Assembly (NCBI RefSeq): GCF_014837045.1
Contig: NZ_JACSPR010000006.1
Location: 1-64,000 of the forward strand
Source: Corynebacterium gallinarum
GTDB lineage: Bacteria > Actinomycetota > Actinomycetes > Mycobacteriales > Mycobacteriaceae
DNA: 64,000 nucleotides
Reading direction: 5' to 3'
Made by a program: the position numbers and the translations under genes. The notes below the pieces were generated by a model. It did no database searches. It was given only the letters and a program-made list of their open reading frames with translations, and had not been told where the DNA came from. Shown piece by piece: positions 17,967 to 28,244 of the stretch. Positions within the stretch are counted from its first letter, which is position 1, and the number at the start of each line of letters is the position of its first letter.

Positions 17967-18018
17967 GTGATGGCCTTCCGTGATGCTTCGCTCTTATTTG
18001 TCAGGTGGTGAACACAAG

Positions 18019-19836
18019 TTACCGAGTGGCTACACTATCCACAAAAGCATCAGGCCCGTCGAGCCCCCCCGTGAGATCCTCCTCATCTACATCGCGCACC
18101 ACCGGTTTACCGATGGCCTCCTCGACCATGGCCAGGAGCTTCTCCCGCCGGTCGGCGAAGAAGGCCTCGGCATTGGAGGAATGCAGGTACTCCGCGCGCA
18201 GCAGGTGGGTGGCCAGCATGGCATCGAACTCTGCGTCGTTCATGAGTGATTTCGATTGCACGCGCGGAAGGTAACGCGACGGCGGGGTGTCCCCGATGAC
18301 CACCTGGGTACGGTCCCCCATCGGGGTTCGGTTGAGGACACTGTGTGCCAGCACCGGGTCGATGCCCCGTTCGTGGCACCAGCGGTCCGGGAAGATCTGG
18401 TGGAAGTTGCACCCCAGCTCGTCGAAGGTCCAACGGTCGAATTGTTCACCGGTGCGCCAGTCGCGGGCTCCCCTGCCCATGAGCAGCGCGAAGATTCCCT
18501 TCCACACCCCGGTGTCCGGGCCGGCGCTGAGCAGCCGGGATTCGTGGAATACCGTGTCCCGGACGGTTTTCGGTTCAGTGGTGTCACCACCGGTGTCACG
18601 GATCCAGGCGGTGACCTGATCGGTGTCACGTCCCGAGCGGGCGATCACTGCCGGGGAGCCGTAGAGCTCGCCGAGGATCCCACTCCAGAACCACTGGTTG
18701 AGACGGTCCCAGGAGATGGAGTTGGCCAGCTCCTGTTCGCTGAGCAGGGTGAGGATGACGGCGAGTGGCACCAGCTGGGCGGTGTAGGGCACCTGATCCA
18801 CGCTGAGGATGCACCGCTGGCGCAGGAACTCGGCGGCCTCCTCGAAACCGGTGCGGATCTCCTCGGCTGCGGGGATGTACTCCTCCCGGGTGAGGTTGAG
18901 GATGTTCTCGCGGTGCCCCACGGCCTTGCCCTTGCGGGCGGTGACCAACAGGGACACCGCGGTGAGGAACTCGGTGCGACCGATGCCGTCGAGGGCCGGG
19001 TGCTGTCGCAGTCGACGCTCGGTGCGTACCCAGTCATCGCGGAGGGAGAACTCGGTGGCGGTGTTCTCATCAGTGGCGAATACGGCGGTGAGGAGATCGA
19101 AGACATCCATCTGCAGCCCCGCAGAGTTCGCCTGGGCGAAGATGGAACCCACTCCCCCCTTCGCGGTTTCCCGGTCCAGCCTGATCATGGGGATGTCATA
19201 GGTGACGATCTGCCTGCCCACCTGCGCATGGAATCTCTTGGCGTTCTCCCGCGCACCGTCGCCGGCGAGATCGGCCAGGTCGAAGAGGAGCGAGGCGCCA
19301 TCGTCGCCAAGCAGCATCGACACGGGAACGCACCCCGCGGACAGTGCCGTTTCCAGATCCTGGATACCGCCGGGGATCTTGGGCCCGAAGTGGGATTTGA
19401 CCTCACTGTGCTCGTCGACGGCGAACACGGCCTCATCCGGCATGACCGGGGATTCAATCGCCTTGGCCACATCAACGTAGAACTTGCGGCGCACCCGCTT
19501 GTTGCGGAAATCGACGGTGTCTACATAACCATCGCCGCGGAGGCAGTGGTAGAGGGAGGTGAGGCGCTGTTGTCCGTCGAGAAGCAGCAGGCCGGGGTCC
19601 CGCCCGGTATCGGGCGCTCCGGACAGCGGCCTGGGTCGGAAGCGCATCTGCTCCCCGCGGGTGTCCAGCGCCATGAGCACACCGACGGGGAAACCACGGA
19701 GAACGGTGACGATTAGTGTGCGGATGCGGTCGACATCCCAGGAGTAGTCCCGTTGGAAGTCCGGTAGTTGGAGGTCACCCCTGTCAACCCGGGCGAAGAG
19801 GTCTGTGAGCGCGTAACTCGGCGTGGAAAAACCCAT
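18019..19836 (-). CDS. DUF262/DUF1524 (GmrSD/SspE-like) putative defence nuclease
   Basis: A 605-residue protein. The N-terminal DUF262 domain has the conserved FQRDYSW (27-33) and LLLLDGQQRLTSL (83-95, DGQQR motif), the ParB-like NTP-binding core. Near the C-terminus NFHQIFPDRW (His479 to Pro483) and NRTPMGD (Asn502) fit a DUF1524-type HNH nuclease pattern. Families with this layout include the GmrSD modified-DNA endonuclease and SspE, which act against phage. No partner modification genes lie nearby. The -10 box TAGAGT lies 7 nt before ATG (leaderless). Function by analogy only. Confidence 0.78.
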   Translation of the reverse strand: MGFSTPSYALTDLFARVDRGDLQLPDFQRDYSWDVDRIRTLIVTVLRGFPVGVLMALDTRGEQMRFRPRPLSGAPDTGRDPGLLLLDGQQRLTSLYHCLRGDGYVDTVDFRNKRVRRKFYVDVAKAIESPVMPDEAVFAVDEHSEVKSHFGPKIPGGIQDLETALSAGCVPVSMLLGDDGASLLFDLADLAGDGARENAKRFHAQVGRQIVTYDIPMIRLDRETAKGGVGSIFAQANSAGLQMDVFDLLTAVFATDENTATEFSLRDDWVRTERRLRQHPALDGIGRTEFLTAVSLLVTARKGKAVGHRENILNLTREEYIPAAEEIRTGFEEAAEFLRQRCILSVDQVPYTAQLVPLAVILTLLSEQELANSISWDRLNQWFWSGILGELYGSPAVIARSGRDTDQVTAWIRDTGGDTTEPKTVRDTVFHESRLLSAGPDTGVWKGIFALLMGRGARDWRTGEQFDRWTFDELGCNFHQIFPDRWCHERGIDPVLAHSVLNRTPMGDRTQVVIGDTPPSRYLPRVQSKSLMNDAEFDAMLATHLLRAEYLHSSNAEAFFADRREKLLAMVEEAIGKPVVRDVDEEDLTGGLDGPDAFVDSVATR

Positions 19837-19851
19837 GGCTCACACTCTATA

Positions 19852-20802
19852 TCAGCACACCGTCTCATGATCGCTGTGCTCGGAGCCCTCCAGTTGGATG
19901 GTGGAATGCGTGATACCCAGTTTGGTCAGTTCTGCTTCTGCCCGATCCAACACCCCGCAGGAGAATAGGTGCTCGGAATCGGCATCAACCACAATATGGC
20001 AGGTGGCCAGGACCTCCCGGCCGTCAATGCTCCAGATGTGCAGATCGTGGATGTCCTCCACCCCGGGGATGGTACGCAGCACCCGCTCCACCTCGTCGGT
20101 GTCCGCCCCGTCCGGAACCCGCTCCAGGAGGATGTTGAGGGCATCACGCAGGAGGCTGAGCGCCCGTGGCAGGATGATCGCGGCGATCGCGATGGAGGCG
20201 ATGGTATCGGCCGGCATCCACCCGGTGTAACGGATGATCAGACCGGCGATGATCACCGCGACCGATCCCAGCATGTCACTGAGTACATGGAGCAACGCGC
20301 CACGCATGTTGATGTTGCCGTCCTGGTGGCGCATGAGCACCAAGGCGGAGACACCGTTGGTGAGAAAACCGATGACCGCGACGATGAGCATGAGGCCGGT
20401 CTGGATCTCGGTATCGGACCCCAGGCGCATGATCGCCTCCATCACGATCCACACCGCCACCGCGGACACCACGAGCGCATTGGTCATTGCGGCGAGCACC
20501 TCGACGCGCTTGAAGCCGTAGGTGGCGCGGTCAGTGGGGGCCCTGCGTCCGATGAACATGGCCACCAGCGCGATGATCAGCCCCGTGGAATCCGAGAGCA
20601 TGTGCATGGCATCGGCCAGCAGCGCCAGCGACCCGGAGATCAATCCCGCGATAAGCTCCGCGAAGAAGACCGTGGCAGTGAGGATGAGGACGGCGGCAAG
20701 TGCCTTCAGGGAATTGGGCGCGTGGGAGTGCCCGCTGAAACCACTGTGATGGTGATGCTCGGCGTGGTCGTGGTGATTGTGCGCCTGCCCGTGCGTAGTC
20801 AT
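19852..20802 (-). CDS. Cation diffusion facilitator (Zn/Cd/Co efflux)
   Basis: A 316-residue CDF transporter exporting divalent metal ions by proton exchange at the cytoplasmic membrane. The N-terminus is His-rich (HNHHDHAEHHHHSG). Six membrane helices are predicted; helix 2 carries ADAMHMLSDS and helix 5 HVLSDMLGS, the His/Asp metal-site pair of Zn-type CDFs. A cytoplasmic ferredoxin-like domain follows (about 225-300, VEDIHDLHIWSIDG). A purine-rich AAGGAT abuts the ATG. It ends 16 bp upstream of the DUF262 gene start, so read-through is possible. Confidence 0.92.
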   Translation of the reverse strand: MTTHGQAHNHHDHAEHHHHSGFSGHSHAPNSLKALAAVLILTATVFFAELIAGLISGSLALLADAMHMLSDSTGLIIALVAMFIGRRAPTDRATYGFKRVEVLAAMTNALVVSAVAVWIVMEAIMRLGSDTEIQTGLMLIVAVIGFLTNGVSALVLMRHQDGNINMRGALLHVLSDMLGSVAVIIAGLIIRYTGWMPADTIASIAIAAIILPRALSLLRDALNILLERVPDGADTDEVERVLRTIPGVEDIHDLHIWSIDGREVLATCHIVVDADSEHLFSCGVLDRAEAELTKLGITHSTIQLEGSEHSDHETVC

Positions 20803-20909
20803 ATCCTTAGCCTGTCATACTTTCATCCTTATTGAAAGTTTGTTGAAAATTGAAAATGGGTGTCGAAAGCTCCCCCTACCTGCAGAAATGGAAACCGGTT
20901 TCAATAGCC

Positions 20910-21355
20910 CTACACACCCAGCACCATATCCGGGTCATACTCCACCAGATAGATGAATCCGTCCTCGGCCGCTGTCGCGATGCCCATCCGGTAGTTCTCC
21001 GCAGGCCCGGCGGGGCGCTCCATGGCAAGGATGATCGTGGCGATGTACCACTCCGCGCCCGCAGGAGTGAAACAGGTGAGCAACACGGCCCGTAGCTGAA
21101 CTCCCCCGCCACAGCCTGTTCTGCCAAGTCCGCCGCGACTTCTTCGGCCCCGTCGTCGATGGTATCGCCCCACGGGCGAAAGTAGTGCTCCACCATCTCC
21201 TCAAGACGAGACTCAAGACTCTTCTCAACCACCTGGGCTGACCCCGAGGATCCGGCGGAGGAGAAGTCACTGGGAATGGCACCCGCACTAGCCGTTCCGG
21301 AGAATGTGAAACCAACCACCAGCACCGCAGCTGCACACTTTCTTCCTGTACCCAT
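20910..21355 (-). pseudogene. Frameshifted small secreted-protein gene
   Basis: The first frame (ATG at 21355) encodes a signal peptide (KCAAAVLVVGFTFSG, cleavage near ASAGA) and continues to EQAVAGEFSYG. There the coherent reading moves to another frame, RAVLLTCFTPAGAEWYIAT onward, ending in DPDMVLGV at 20910. Loss of one base in the TACGGGCC segment near 21094 would explain it; adding one C restores S-Y-R-A-V. The joined protein would be about 147 residues. It is either a recent pseudogene or a sequencing error. Both halves keep a natural composition, which argues for a recent event. No family recognised. Confidence 0.65.
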
Positions 21356-21512
21356 GCCATCATCCCACCGGTGCCCCACGCATTCCCGGAAGATCAGTAG
21401 TACATCTGATCACGTCGGCGCATGGAACAACCACAGCTGCCCCGCAGGGACACCGTGAGCGATCCGGTTGGATCCTGCACAGGGCCGCTGAGGGAACACT
21501 GGAGACGAGAGG

Positions 21513-22013
21513 CTAGGAACCCTGTGCACCCCAGTCGTGGAAGCGCCCACGCTGATAGAGCAATGGTTGTACGCCCCCAGCGGTGCCACACTCCCTCACC
21601 GCAACGGTGACGATGGCGTGGTCACCGCCCCGGAAGACATCAACGATCTCACCGGCGAACCACACGGCGGATCCGTCGATAATGGGCACCTCACGGCCAC
21701 GCCGGATAATCTCCACCCCGGCGAAACGGTCAATGTCACGGGTGGCGAACTGGCGGGCAAGCGGACCCTGGCCGTCCGCCAGGACGGAGACACCCACGGG
21801 CGCACCTGCCGTCAGGTACGGAATCGACGAGGAGGTGGAGGCGACACTGAACATCACCATCGCCGGCTCGAGTGACAGTGAGGTGAAGGCACTGACGGTC
21901 AGCCCCACGTCCCTTCCCCCGCCATGCGTGGTCACGATGGTGACCCCGGAGGGGAAGGTTCCCACGGCCTCCTTCAATTGCTCACCTGTCACTGTGAGAT
22001 CGGCGCACGTCAT
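21513..22013 (-). CDS. Flavin reductase-like FMN-binding protein
   Basis: A 166-residue flavin-reductase domain: LKEAVGTFPSGVTIVTT at the start, then GLTVSAFTSLSLEPAMVMFSVA (the FMN phosphate region) and HAIVTVAVRECG near the end. Such proteins reduce free FMN or FAD with NAD(P)H and often feed a monooxygenase, but none is adjacent. The start at 22013 is chosen because AGGAGA lies 9 nt upstream; the frame stays open for another 70 codons upstream but with no family similarity. Confidence 0.85.
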   Translation of the reverse strand: MTCADLTVTGEQLKEAVGTFPSGVTIVTTHGGGRDVGLTVSAFTSLSLEPAMVMFSVASTSSSIPYLTAGAPVGVSVLADGQGPLARQFATRDIDRFAGVEIIRRGREVPIIDGSAVWFAGEIVDVFRGGDHAIVTVAVRECGTAGGVQPLLYQRGRFHDWGAQGS

Positions 22014-22364
22014 GGTTCTAGTTCTCCTTCTGGGCCCTGGAGTAGCCGGGCTCCCACTTGAGCTGAGCCTCTGGTGGCGAGGGGATGCCGGTGAACTATG
22101 TGCAACCAGCACGACCCCGGCGGCCGCCTGGTGCAGTTCCAACACGGTTGTGCCCTCGTCGATGATAATGGAGTAACACCCCCGGGTGGCGATCAGGTGG
22201 CCGCATCCGCCACACCCGGGCATTCCGGGATCTGCAGGATCATGAAGCTCGGACGCACTGCGTCACGATTCTCGTCGGGGCACCCGATGCCTTCACGCGT
22301 GGGAAACATGGCCCCTCCCCCAATCACCATGTGGCTGAGGAAGGGGGATGTCTGCATTCCGGTG
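22014..22364. other. Gap between flavin reductase and ilvC terminator
   Basis: About 350 bp with no certain gene. It holds a possible 38-codon minus-strand ORF (22193-22309) with a strong ribosome site, and a minus-strand reading frame continuous with the flavin reductase whose upstream part contains CGGCGH-type residues but no recognisable domain. Confidence 0.4.
22193..22309 (-). CDS. Possible 38-residue small protein
   Basis: ATG at 22309 is preceded by a very purine-rich GGGGGAGGGG. The frame (MFPTREGIGCPDENRD onward) stops at TGA after 38 codons and contains two cysteines. It is co-directional with the flavin reductase. No homologue is known to me; it may be a true small protein or a chance frame. 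Confidence 0.3.
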   Translation of the reverse strand: MFPTREGIGCPDENRDAVRPSFMILQIPECPGVADAAT

Positions 22365-22409
22365 CCGAAAACACTGATCGCGACCCCCGGAGGGATGGCC
22401 GCGATCAGT
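22365..22409 (-). terminator. Rho-independent terminator of ilvBNC
   Basis: The 10-bp stem ACTGATCGCG/CGCGATCAGT (22373-22382 and 22400-22409) is followed on the minus strand by GTTTTCGG. It lies 23 bp past the ilvC stop codon. Confidence 0.82.
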
Positions 22410-22432
22410 TGGTGCTATACCGGTAAGACTGC

Positions 22433-23509
<1,077 letters not shown>

Positions 23510-23580
23510 CTACATTATTGTTTCTACCACACTCACTGTGGTGGGCCGTGCTTCAGCCCACCCAGGAGCGCAGAAGGAAT

Positions 23581-24099
23581 TTAGAACTTTGCCGGGGCCA
23601 TGGTCTTGGGACCACGGTTGAGAGCGATCTGACCGGACTCGATCAGCTCGCGGATCCCGAAGGGTTCCATGACATCCAGCAGTGCACGGAGCTTGCCGGG
23701 CGTGCCGGTGGCTTCGATGACCACGGAGTCCTGGGCGACGTCGACGACCCTGGCGCGGAAGATGTTCGCGGCGTCGACGATCTGCGGACGGTTGGTGCTG
23801 TCCGCGGAGACCTTGACCAGCATGATGGCGCGGGCGATGGTGGTCTCTTCGTCGAGACGCACGACCTTGAGCACCGGGATCAGCTTGTTGAGCTGCTTGG
23901 TGATCTGCTCAATGTTGAGCTCATCGGCGTCAACGACGACTGTGATGCGGTTGATACCCGCTGTCTCGGTCTTGGCGGACACCAGCGAGACGAGGCTGAA
24001 TGCGCGTCGGGTGAACATACCCGAGACACGTGAAATGATACCGTCGATGTCCTGGACCAGAACGGACAGGGTGTGGCGGGTGATATCTGAGGGGGCCAT
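23581..24099 (-). CDS. ilvN: Acetohydroxyacid synthase small (regulatory) subunit
   Basis: A 172-residue regulatory subunit. The N-terminal ACT domain is HTLSVLVQDIDGIISRVSGMF, where branched-chain amino acids bind for feedback inhibition; a second ACT-like domain follows from about residue 80. It activates IlvB and confers valine sensitivity. Only 12 nt separate it from ilvB, and the length is normal. Confidence 0.96.
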   Translation of the reverse strand: MAPSDITRHTLSVLVQDIDGIISRVSGMFTRRAFSLVSLVSAKTETAGINRITVVVDADELNIEQITKQLNKLIPVLKVVRLDEETTIARAIMLVKVSADSTNRPQIVDAANIFRARVVDVAQDSVVIEATGTPGKLRALLDVMEPFGIRELIESGQIALNRGPKTMAPAKF

Positions 24100-24111
24100 C
24101 GTGATCTCTCC

Positions 24112-25965
24112 TTATGCTCTGGTGGTGACTGCGTCGATGTCTGCGGGAGCTTCGCCTGCGGACTCCTCGGTATCAAACAACGGGCGCAGACCGATGGCGT
24201 ACTGGATGTCCGAGTTCGAGGAACCGGCGGACACCATCGGCCAGACCTGGGCGTCCTCACCGACGATGAAGTCGATGACCACGGGGCGGTCGTTGATCTC
24301 CTGTGCCTTCTTGATGGCCGGGATGACCTCCTCCGCCTTGGTGACACGGATGGCCACGCATCCGAGCCCCTCGGACAGCTGGACAAAGTCTGGCACGTAG
24401 GAGCCCTGCTCGCGCAGCTTGGTGTTGGAGTAACGACCCTCGTAGAACAGGGTCTGCCACTGGCGCACCATGCCGAGGTTGCCGTTGTTGATCAGGGCGA
24501 TCTTGATCGGGAAGCCCTCCACCGCGGCGGTGGTCAGCTCCTGGTTGGTCATCTGGAAACAACCGTCACCGTCGATGGCCCAGACCTCCTTCTCGGGAGC
24601 TCCTGCCTTGGCGCCGAGGGCGGCCGGAACGGCGTAGCCCATGGTGCCCAGGCCACCGGAGTTGAGCCAGGTGCGGGGTTTTTCAAAGTCAATGAACTGT
24701 GCGGCCCACATCTGGTGCTGGCCGACGCCGGCGCAGTAGATGGCGTCGGGTCCGACCTCACGGGAGAGTGTCTCGATGACAAACTGTGGGGACAGGGAGT
24801 CGTCGGCCTGCTCGTCATAACCACGGGGGAAACGCTTGCGCAGGTCACGCAGGTAGTCCACCCAGGCGCTGATGTCACCCGTGGCGTTCGTCTTGTTGCG
24901 CACGGAGATCAGGAGCTGGGTGAGCACCTCGCGGGCATCGCCGACGATCGGGACATCAGCCTGGCGGATCTTGCCGATCTCGGCCGGGTCGATGTCGGCG
25001 TGGATGATCTTGGCGTCCGGGGCGAAGCTGCTGACCTCGCCGGTGACGCGGTCGTCGAAACGCGCACCGATGGTGATGAGCAGATCGGAGCGCTGCAGCG
25101 CGCCGACGGCGGCCACGGTGCCGTGCATACCCGGCATGCCCATGTTCAGTTCGTGGGACTCCGGGAAGGCACCCAGCGCCATGAGGGTGGTGACGACTGG
25201 GATACCGGTGTACTCGGCGAAGGCGAGCAGTTCCTCGTGGGCGTCCGCCTTGATCACACCGCCACCGATGTAGAGAACAGGCTTTTCCGCCTCACCGATG
25301 AGCTTGACGGCCTGCTCGATCTGACGTGAGTGCGGAACGGTGACCGGTCGGTAACCCGGCAGGTCGATCTTGGGGGGCCAGACGAAGTCGAGCTCGGCGT
25401 TCTGGATGTCCTTGGGGATGTCCACCAGGATCGGTCCCGGGCGGCCGGTGATGGCGAGGTGGAATGCCTCGGCCAGGGCCTTGGGGATGTCATTGGCGTC
25501 AGTGACCATGAAGTTGTGCTTGGTCACCGGCATGGTGATGCCACGGATATCGGCTTCCTGGAAGGCATCGGTACCCAGGAGGCTGCGGCCGACCTGACCG
25601 GTGATGGCGACCAGTGGAACAGAGTCCAGGTACGCATCGGCGATCGGGGTGACCAGGTTGGTGGCACCGGGGCCGGAGGTGGCGATACAGACACCGACAC
25701 GACCGGTGACCTGTGCATAACCGGTTGCGGCATGTCCCGCGCCCTGCTCGTGGCGCACGAGCACGTGGCGAACCTTCGTGGAGGAATACAGCGGGTCATA
25801 TACGGGGAGAACCGCACCGCCCGGAATGCCGAACACAATGTCGGCATTCAATTCCTCTAGCGATCGAACAATTGCCTGTGCGCCTGTCATCCGCTCCGGG
25901 GTACCGGAGCGTCCACGGCTGGCAACCGTGGCTGGAGTGGGCTGTTGAGAAGCTGCCACGTTCAC
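24112..25965 (-). CDS. ilvB: Acetohydroxyacid synthase large (catalytic) subunit
   Basis: A 617-residue ThDP- and FAD-dependent enzyme condensing two pyruvates, or pyruvate with 2-oxobutyrate. The catalytic glutamate lies in [17 protein letters not shown], and the ThDP/Mg motif runs from [12 protein letters not shown] to NNGNLGMV. The start is GTG at 25965 ([13 protein letters not shown]), with AAGGAG 10 nt upstream; this matches the N-terminus I recall for C. glutamicum IlvB. The frame is open further upstream but there it crosses the attenuator. Transcription is controlled by the leader at 26101-26241. Confidence 0.97.
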   Translation of the reverse strand: MNVAASQQPTPATVASRGRSGTPERMTGAQAIVRSLEELNADIVFGIPGGAVLPVYDPLYSSTKVRHVLVRHEQGAGHAATGYAQVTGRVGVCIATSGPGATNLVTPIADAYLDSVPLVAITGQVGRSLLGTDAFQEADIRGITMPVTKHNFMVTDANDIPKALAEAFHLAITGRPGPILVDIPKDIQNAELDFVWPPKIDLPGYRPVTVPHSRQIEQAVKLIGEAEKPVLYIGGGVIKADAHEELLAFAEYTGIPVVTTLMALGAFPESHELNMGMPGMHGTVAAVGALQRSDLLITIGARFDDRVTGEVSSFAPDAKIIHADIDPAEIGKIRQADVPIVGDAREVLTQLLISVRNKTNATGDISAWVDYLRDLRKRFPRGYDEQADDSLSPQFVIETLSREVGPDAIYCAGVGQHQMWAAQFIDFEKPRTWLNSGGLGTMGYAVPAALGAKAGAPEKEVWAIDGDGCFQMTNQELTTAAVEGFPIKIALINNGNLGMVRQWQTLFYEGRYSNTKLREQGSYVPDFVQLSEGLGCVAIRVTKAEEVIPAIKKAQEINDRPVVIDFIVGEDAQVWPMVSAGSSNSDIQYAIGLRPLFDTEESAGEAPADIDAVTTRA

Positions 25966-26100
25966 GACTTTCTGGCTCCTTTTCGTAGAAGGATTTCTGA
26001 TGACTCCCCTGAGAGAGTCACTGTTTAATTGTTCCGACGCAGGTGCGTGTTCACGCGGTGCGACAGATGTCCGTGCAATGTTGGGTGGTGGGGTGTCTAC

Positions 26101-26148
26101 CAACAACAAAGCCCTCGAAACAGCACTGTGGTGGGTACTGTCGAGGGC
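26101..26148 (-). terminator. ilvBNC attenuator terminator
   Basis: On the minus strand GCCCTCGA-CAG pairs with CTG-TT-TCGAGGGC (arms at 26141-26148 and 26111-26118) and is followed by a T-rich TTTGTTGTTGG. It lies between the Ile/Val/Leu-rich leader peptide and ilvB, the classical position for transcription attenuation, which is reported for C. glutamicum ilvBNC. Confidence 0.85.
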
Positions 26149-26176
26149 GCTTGACGAGACGACTTGTAATAAACCG

Positions 26177-26227
26177 TTACGGCAAACGCCGCGCAGCTAC
26201 GATTATTACAAGTCGAATTGAGGTCAT
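26177..26227 (-). CDS. ilvBNC leader peptide
   Basis: A 16-residue peptide, [16 protein letters not shown], with six of its first ten residues Ile, Val or Leu. Ribosome pausing on these codons when branched-chain aminoacyl-tRNAs run low should favour antitermination into ilvB. There is no ribosome site: TACCAT lies 8 nt before the ATG, so the leader message itself appears leaderless, as has been reported for the C. glutamicum ilvB leader. The terminator hairpin follows about 30 nt downstream. Confidence 0.9.
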   Translation of the reverse strand: MTSIRLVIIVAARRLP

Positions 26228-26235
26228 GGTCAGCA

Positions 26236-26241
26236 ATGGTA
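26236..26241 (-). promoter_or_regulatory. -10 box of the ilvBNC promoter
   Basis: Minus-strand TACCAT, 8 nt before the ATG of the leader peptide. Transcription should begin at or next to that ATG. The rest of the stretch up to the mscCG promoter (26242-26390) holds no gene; it carries divergent promoters for ilvB and mscCG. Confidence 0.6.
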
Positions 26242-26403
26242 CCCCGCCGGACCATTTCTGACCAGCCTGCCCCATACGGGGGTTACCCCCGTGGAGCGCA
26301 CAACCGGGCAGCCGGGTGGGGCGTCGATAAGCACACCGCACCGCAACCTGCGCGCTAACGTTCACCCAGACAACGCACAGAAAACGGGGTTACCCTAGTC
26401 GGC

Positions 26404-28179
26404 ATGCTGGCTTTGAGCTATTTCCTCTCGTCCCTGTGGTCCTGGTTCCTCGGAACCGGGATCGATCTCATCATCATCGTCCTCATTGGTGCCCTCATCC
26501 CCCGCGTCGGCCGTCTGATCATGCGGATTGTGCGCAAACGGATCGAGGCCAACAACGATGAGGAGGCGGGGAAGAACAAACTCGCCTTCGCCGGCGTAGG
26601 CCTCTATATCATCCAGATCGTCGCGTATTTCGTCCTGATCGTGGCGTTTCTGCAACAGCTCGGATTCTCACTGGCCGGCGCCGCCATCCCCGCCACCGTC
26701 GCCTCCGCGGCGGTTGGTTTCGGTGCGCAGTCCATCATCGCCGACTTCCTCGCCGGCTTCTTCATCCTCACCGAGAAACAGTTCGGCGTGGGTGACTGGG
26801 TCCGTTTCGAAGGCGGAGGCGTTGAGGCGGAGGGCACCGTCGTCGAGGTGACGATGCGTGCCACCACCATCCGCACCATCTCCCAACAGACGATCATCGT
26901 CCCGAACTCCGCGGCGAAGGTGTGCATCAACAGTTCCAACGAGTGGTCGCGCGCCGTGGTGGCCATCCCCGTCCCCATGCTGGGGTCCGAGGACATCGGC
27001 GAGGTGATCGCCCGCTCGGAGGGTGCTGCACGCCGCGCGCTGGCGGAGGAGCAGGTCTCCGCGGTGGTGCTCGGTGAACTGGACGTGCACCCGGCCGTGG
27101 ATATCCAGCCGCCCACAGTGGTGGGTATGCCCTGGATGGTGACGATGCGGTTCATGGTTCAGGTCACCGCCGGCAACCAGTGGCTGGTCGAACGCGCGGT
27201 GCGCACCCAGATCATCGATGAGTTCTGGGATGAATACGGCTCAGCCACCACCGTCTCCGGCGCCCTGGTGGACAAACTCACCCTGGACGATCACCCGGGC
27301 GAAACCCCCACCGAGCTGATTCCGACCCCGGACAAAACCTATTCCCGCAAACCGGTGATCGACGTCCCGGTGGATGCCCTGGACGATGACCGCACCACCG
27401 CCGCTGTGGTCAGTGCCGGGGCCGGAGGGGCTGTGGTCGGCAGGCACCTCGATGCCGCAGCGTCCGCCGAAACCGCGGAGGTCACCGCCGACGGTGAGGT
27501 CAAACCCACCGCCAAGGGCACCCACCCGAACCGCCCGGATGTCTCCATGTCCGTGCCCCCGAAGAATCCGGAGGCAGCCGATGAGACCAGGGTCTTCCCG
27601 GTCACCGACGATCCGGCGGGCGCGCCGGACGATACGGAGGACGATGATGAGACCGCAGGCAGCCGGACAGGCCTGTTCCGTTCCGAAAGTTATGACAAGT
27701 GGTGGCAGCGGTTGTTGTCAGGCGGTGGCCGCACCCGCATGAGCACGGGCGCCATGACGATCGCTCTGGTGCTCCTGCTGCTGTTCAAGGTCTTCACCAT
27801 TGAACCCGAGGAGGGATGGGAGGGCTGGAACACCTCCAATGAGGAGGAGATCACCACCCCGGTCGAACCAAGCCCCGAACCGGTGATCTCCGAGGAGCCG
27901 GCACTGTCCACCGAGCCACTCGCACCGACGACCGAATCCACCGCCGATCCGACCGGCACCGCCACACCTACCGCCCCAGGTGACACGAACACACCAACCA
28001 CCGCCCCGGAGAATGAACCGGCAACCACCGTGACACCGACCACTGTGACCCCGACCCCGGGCGTCGCACCCCGGCTCCAGCAGACCCCCACCCCCACGCA
28101 GCCCACAGGTCAGGCACCAACTGAGGCACCGGCCCAGACCACCGTCACGGCCCAGCCCCAGCCTGCGCCTGTGGGATGA
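26404..28179 (+). CDS. mscCG: MscS-type mechanosensitive channel / glutamate exporter
   Basis: A 591-residue membrane protein. Three N-terminal helices (about 5-45, 60-90, 95-125) end in the pore helix region [29 protein letters not shown], then the MscS beta domain ([18 protein letters not shown]) and cytoplasmic cage to about 285. A long corynebacterial extension follows with an extra helix (about 452-470) and a Pro/Thr/Glu-rich tail. C. glutamicum MscCG, the main glutamate efflux channel, has this layout and also lies next to ilvB; it is shorter (533 residues from memory). TACCCT lies 7 nt before ATG (leaderless). Confidence 0.94.
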   Translation: MLALSYFLSSLWSWFLGTGIDLIIIVLIGALIPRVGRLIMRIVRKRIEANNDEEAGKNKLAFAGVGLYIIQIVAYFVLIVAFLQQLGFSLAGAAIPATVASAAVGFGAQSIIADFLAGFFILTEKQFGVGDWVRFEGGGVEAEGTVVEVTMRATTIRTISQQTIIVPNSAAKVCINSSNEWSRAVVAIPVPMLGSEDIGEVIARSEGAARRALAEEQVSAVVLGELDVHPAVDIQPPTVVGMPWMVTMRFMVQVTAGNQWLVERAVRTQIIDEFWDEYGSATTVSGALVDKLTLDDHPGETPTELIPTPDKTYSRKPVIDVPVDALDDDRTTAAVVSAGAGGAVVGRHLDAAASAETAEVTADGEVKPTAKGTHPNRPDVSMSVPPKNPEAADETRVFPVTDDPAGAPDDTEDDDETAGSRTGLFRSESYDKWWQRLLSGGGRTRMSTGAMTIALVLLLLFKVFTIEPEEGWEGWNTSNEEEITTPVEPSPEPVISEEPALSTEPLAPTTESTADPTGTATPTAPGDTNTPTTAPENEPATTVTPTTVTPTPGVAPRLQQTPTPTQPTGQAPTEAPAQTTVTAQPQPAPVG

Positions 28180-28244
28180 CGGTTACGGTGACGATGATGG
28201 CCACGATTACGGACATGTCCACCCCCTTTACTACTATGTGAAAC

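Noticed and set aside
25966..26109. Upstream extension of IlvB
   Set aside because: It would translate through the attenuator terminator; the GTG at 25965 has AAGGAG and fits the known N-terminus.
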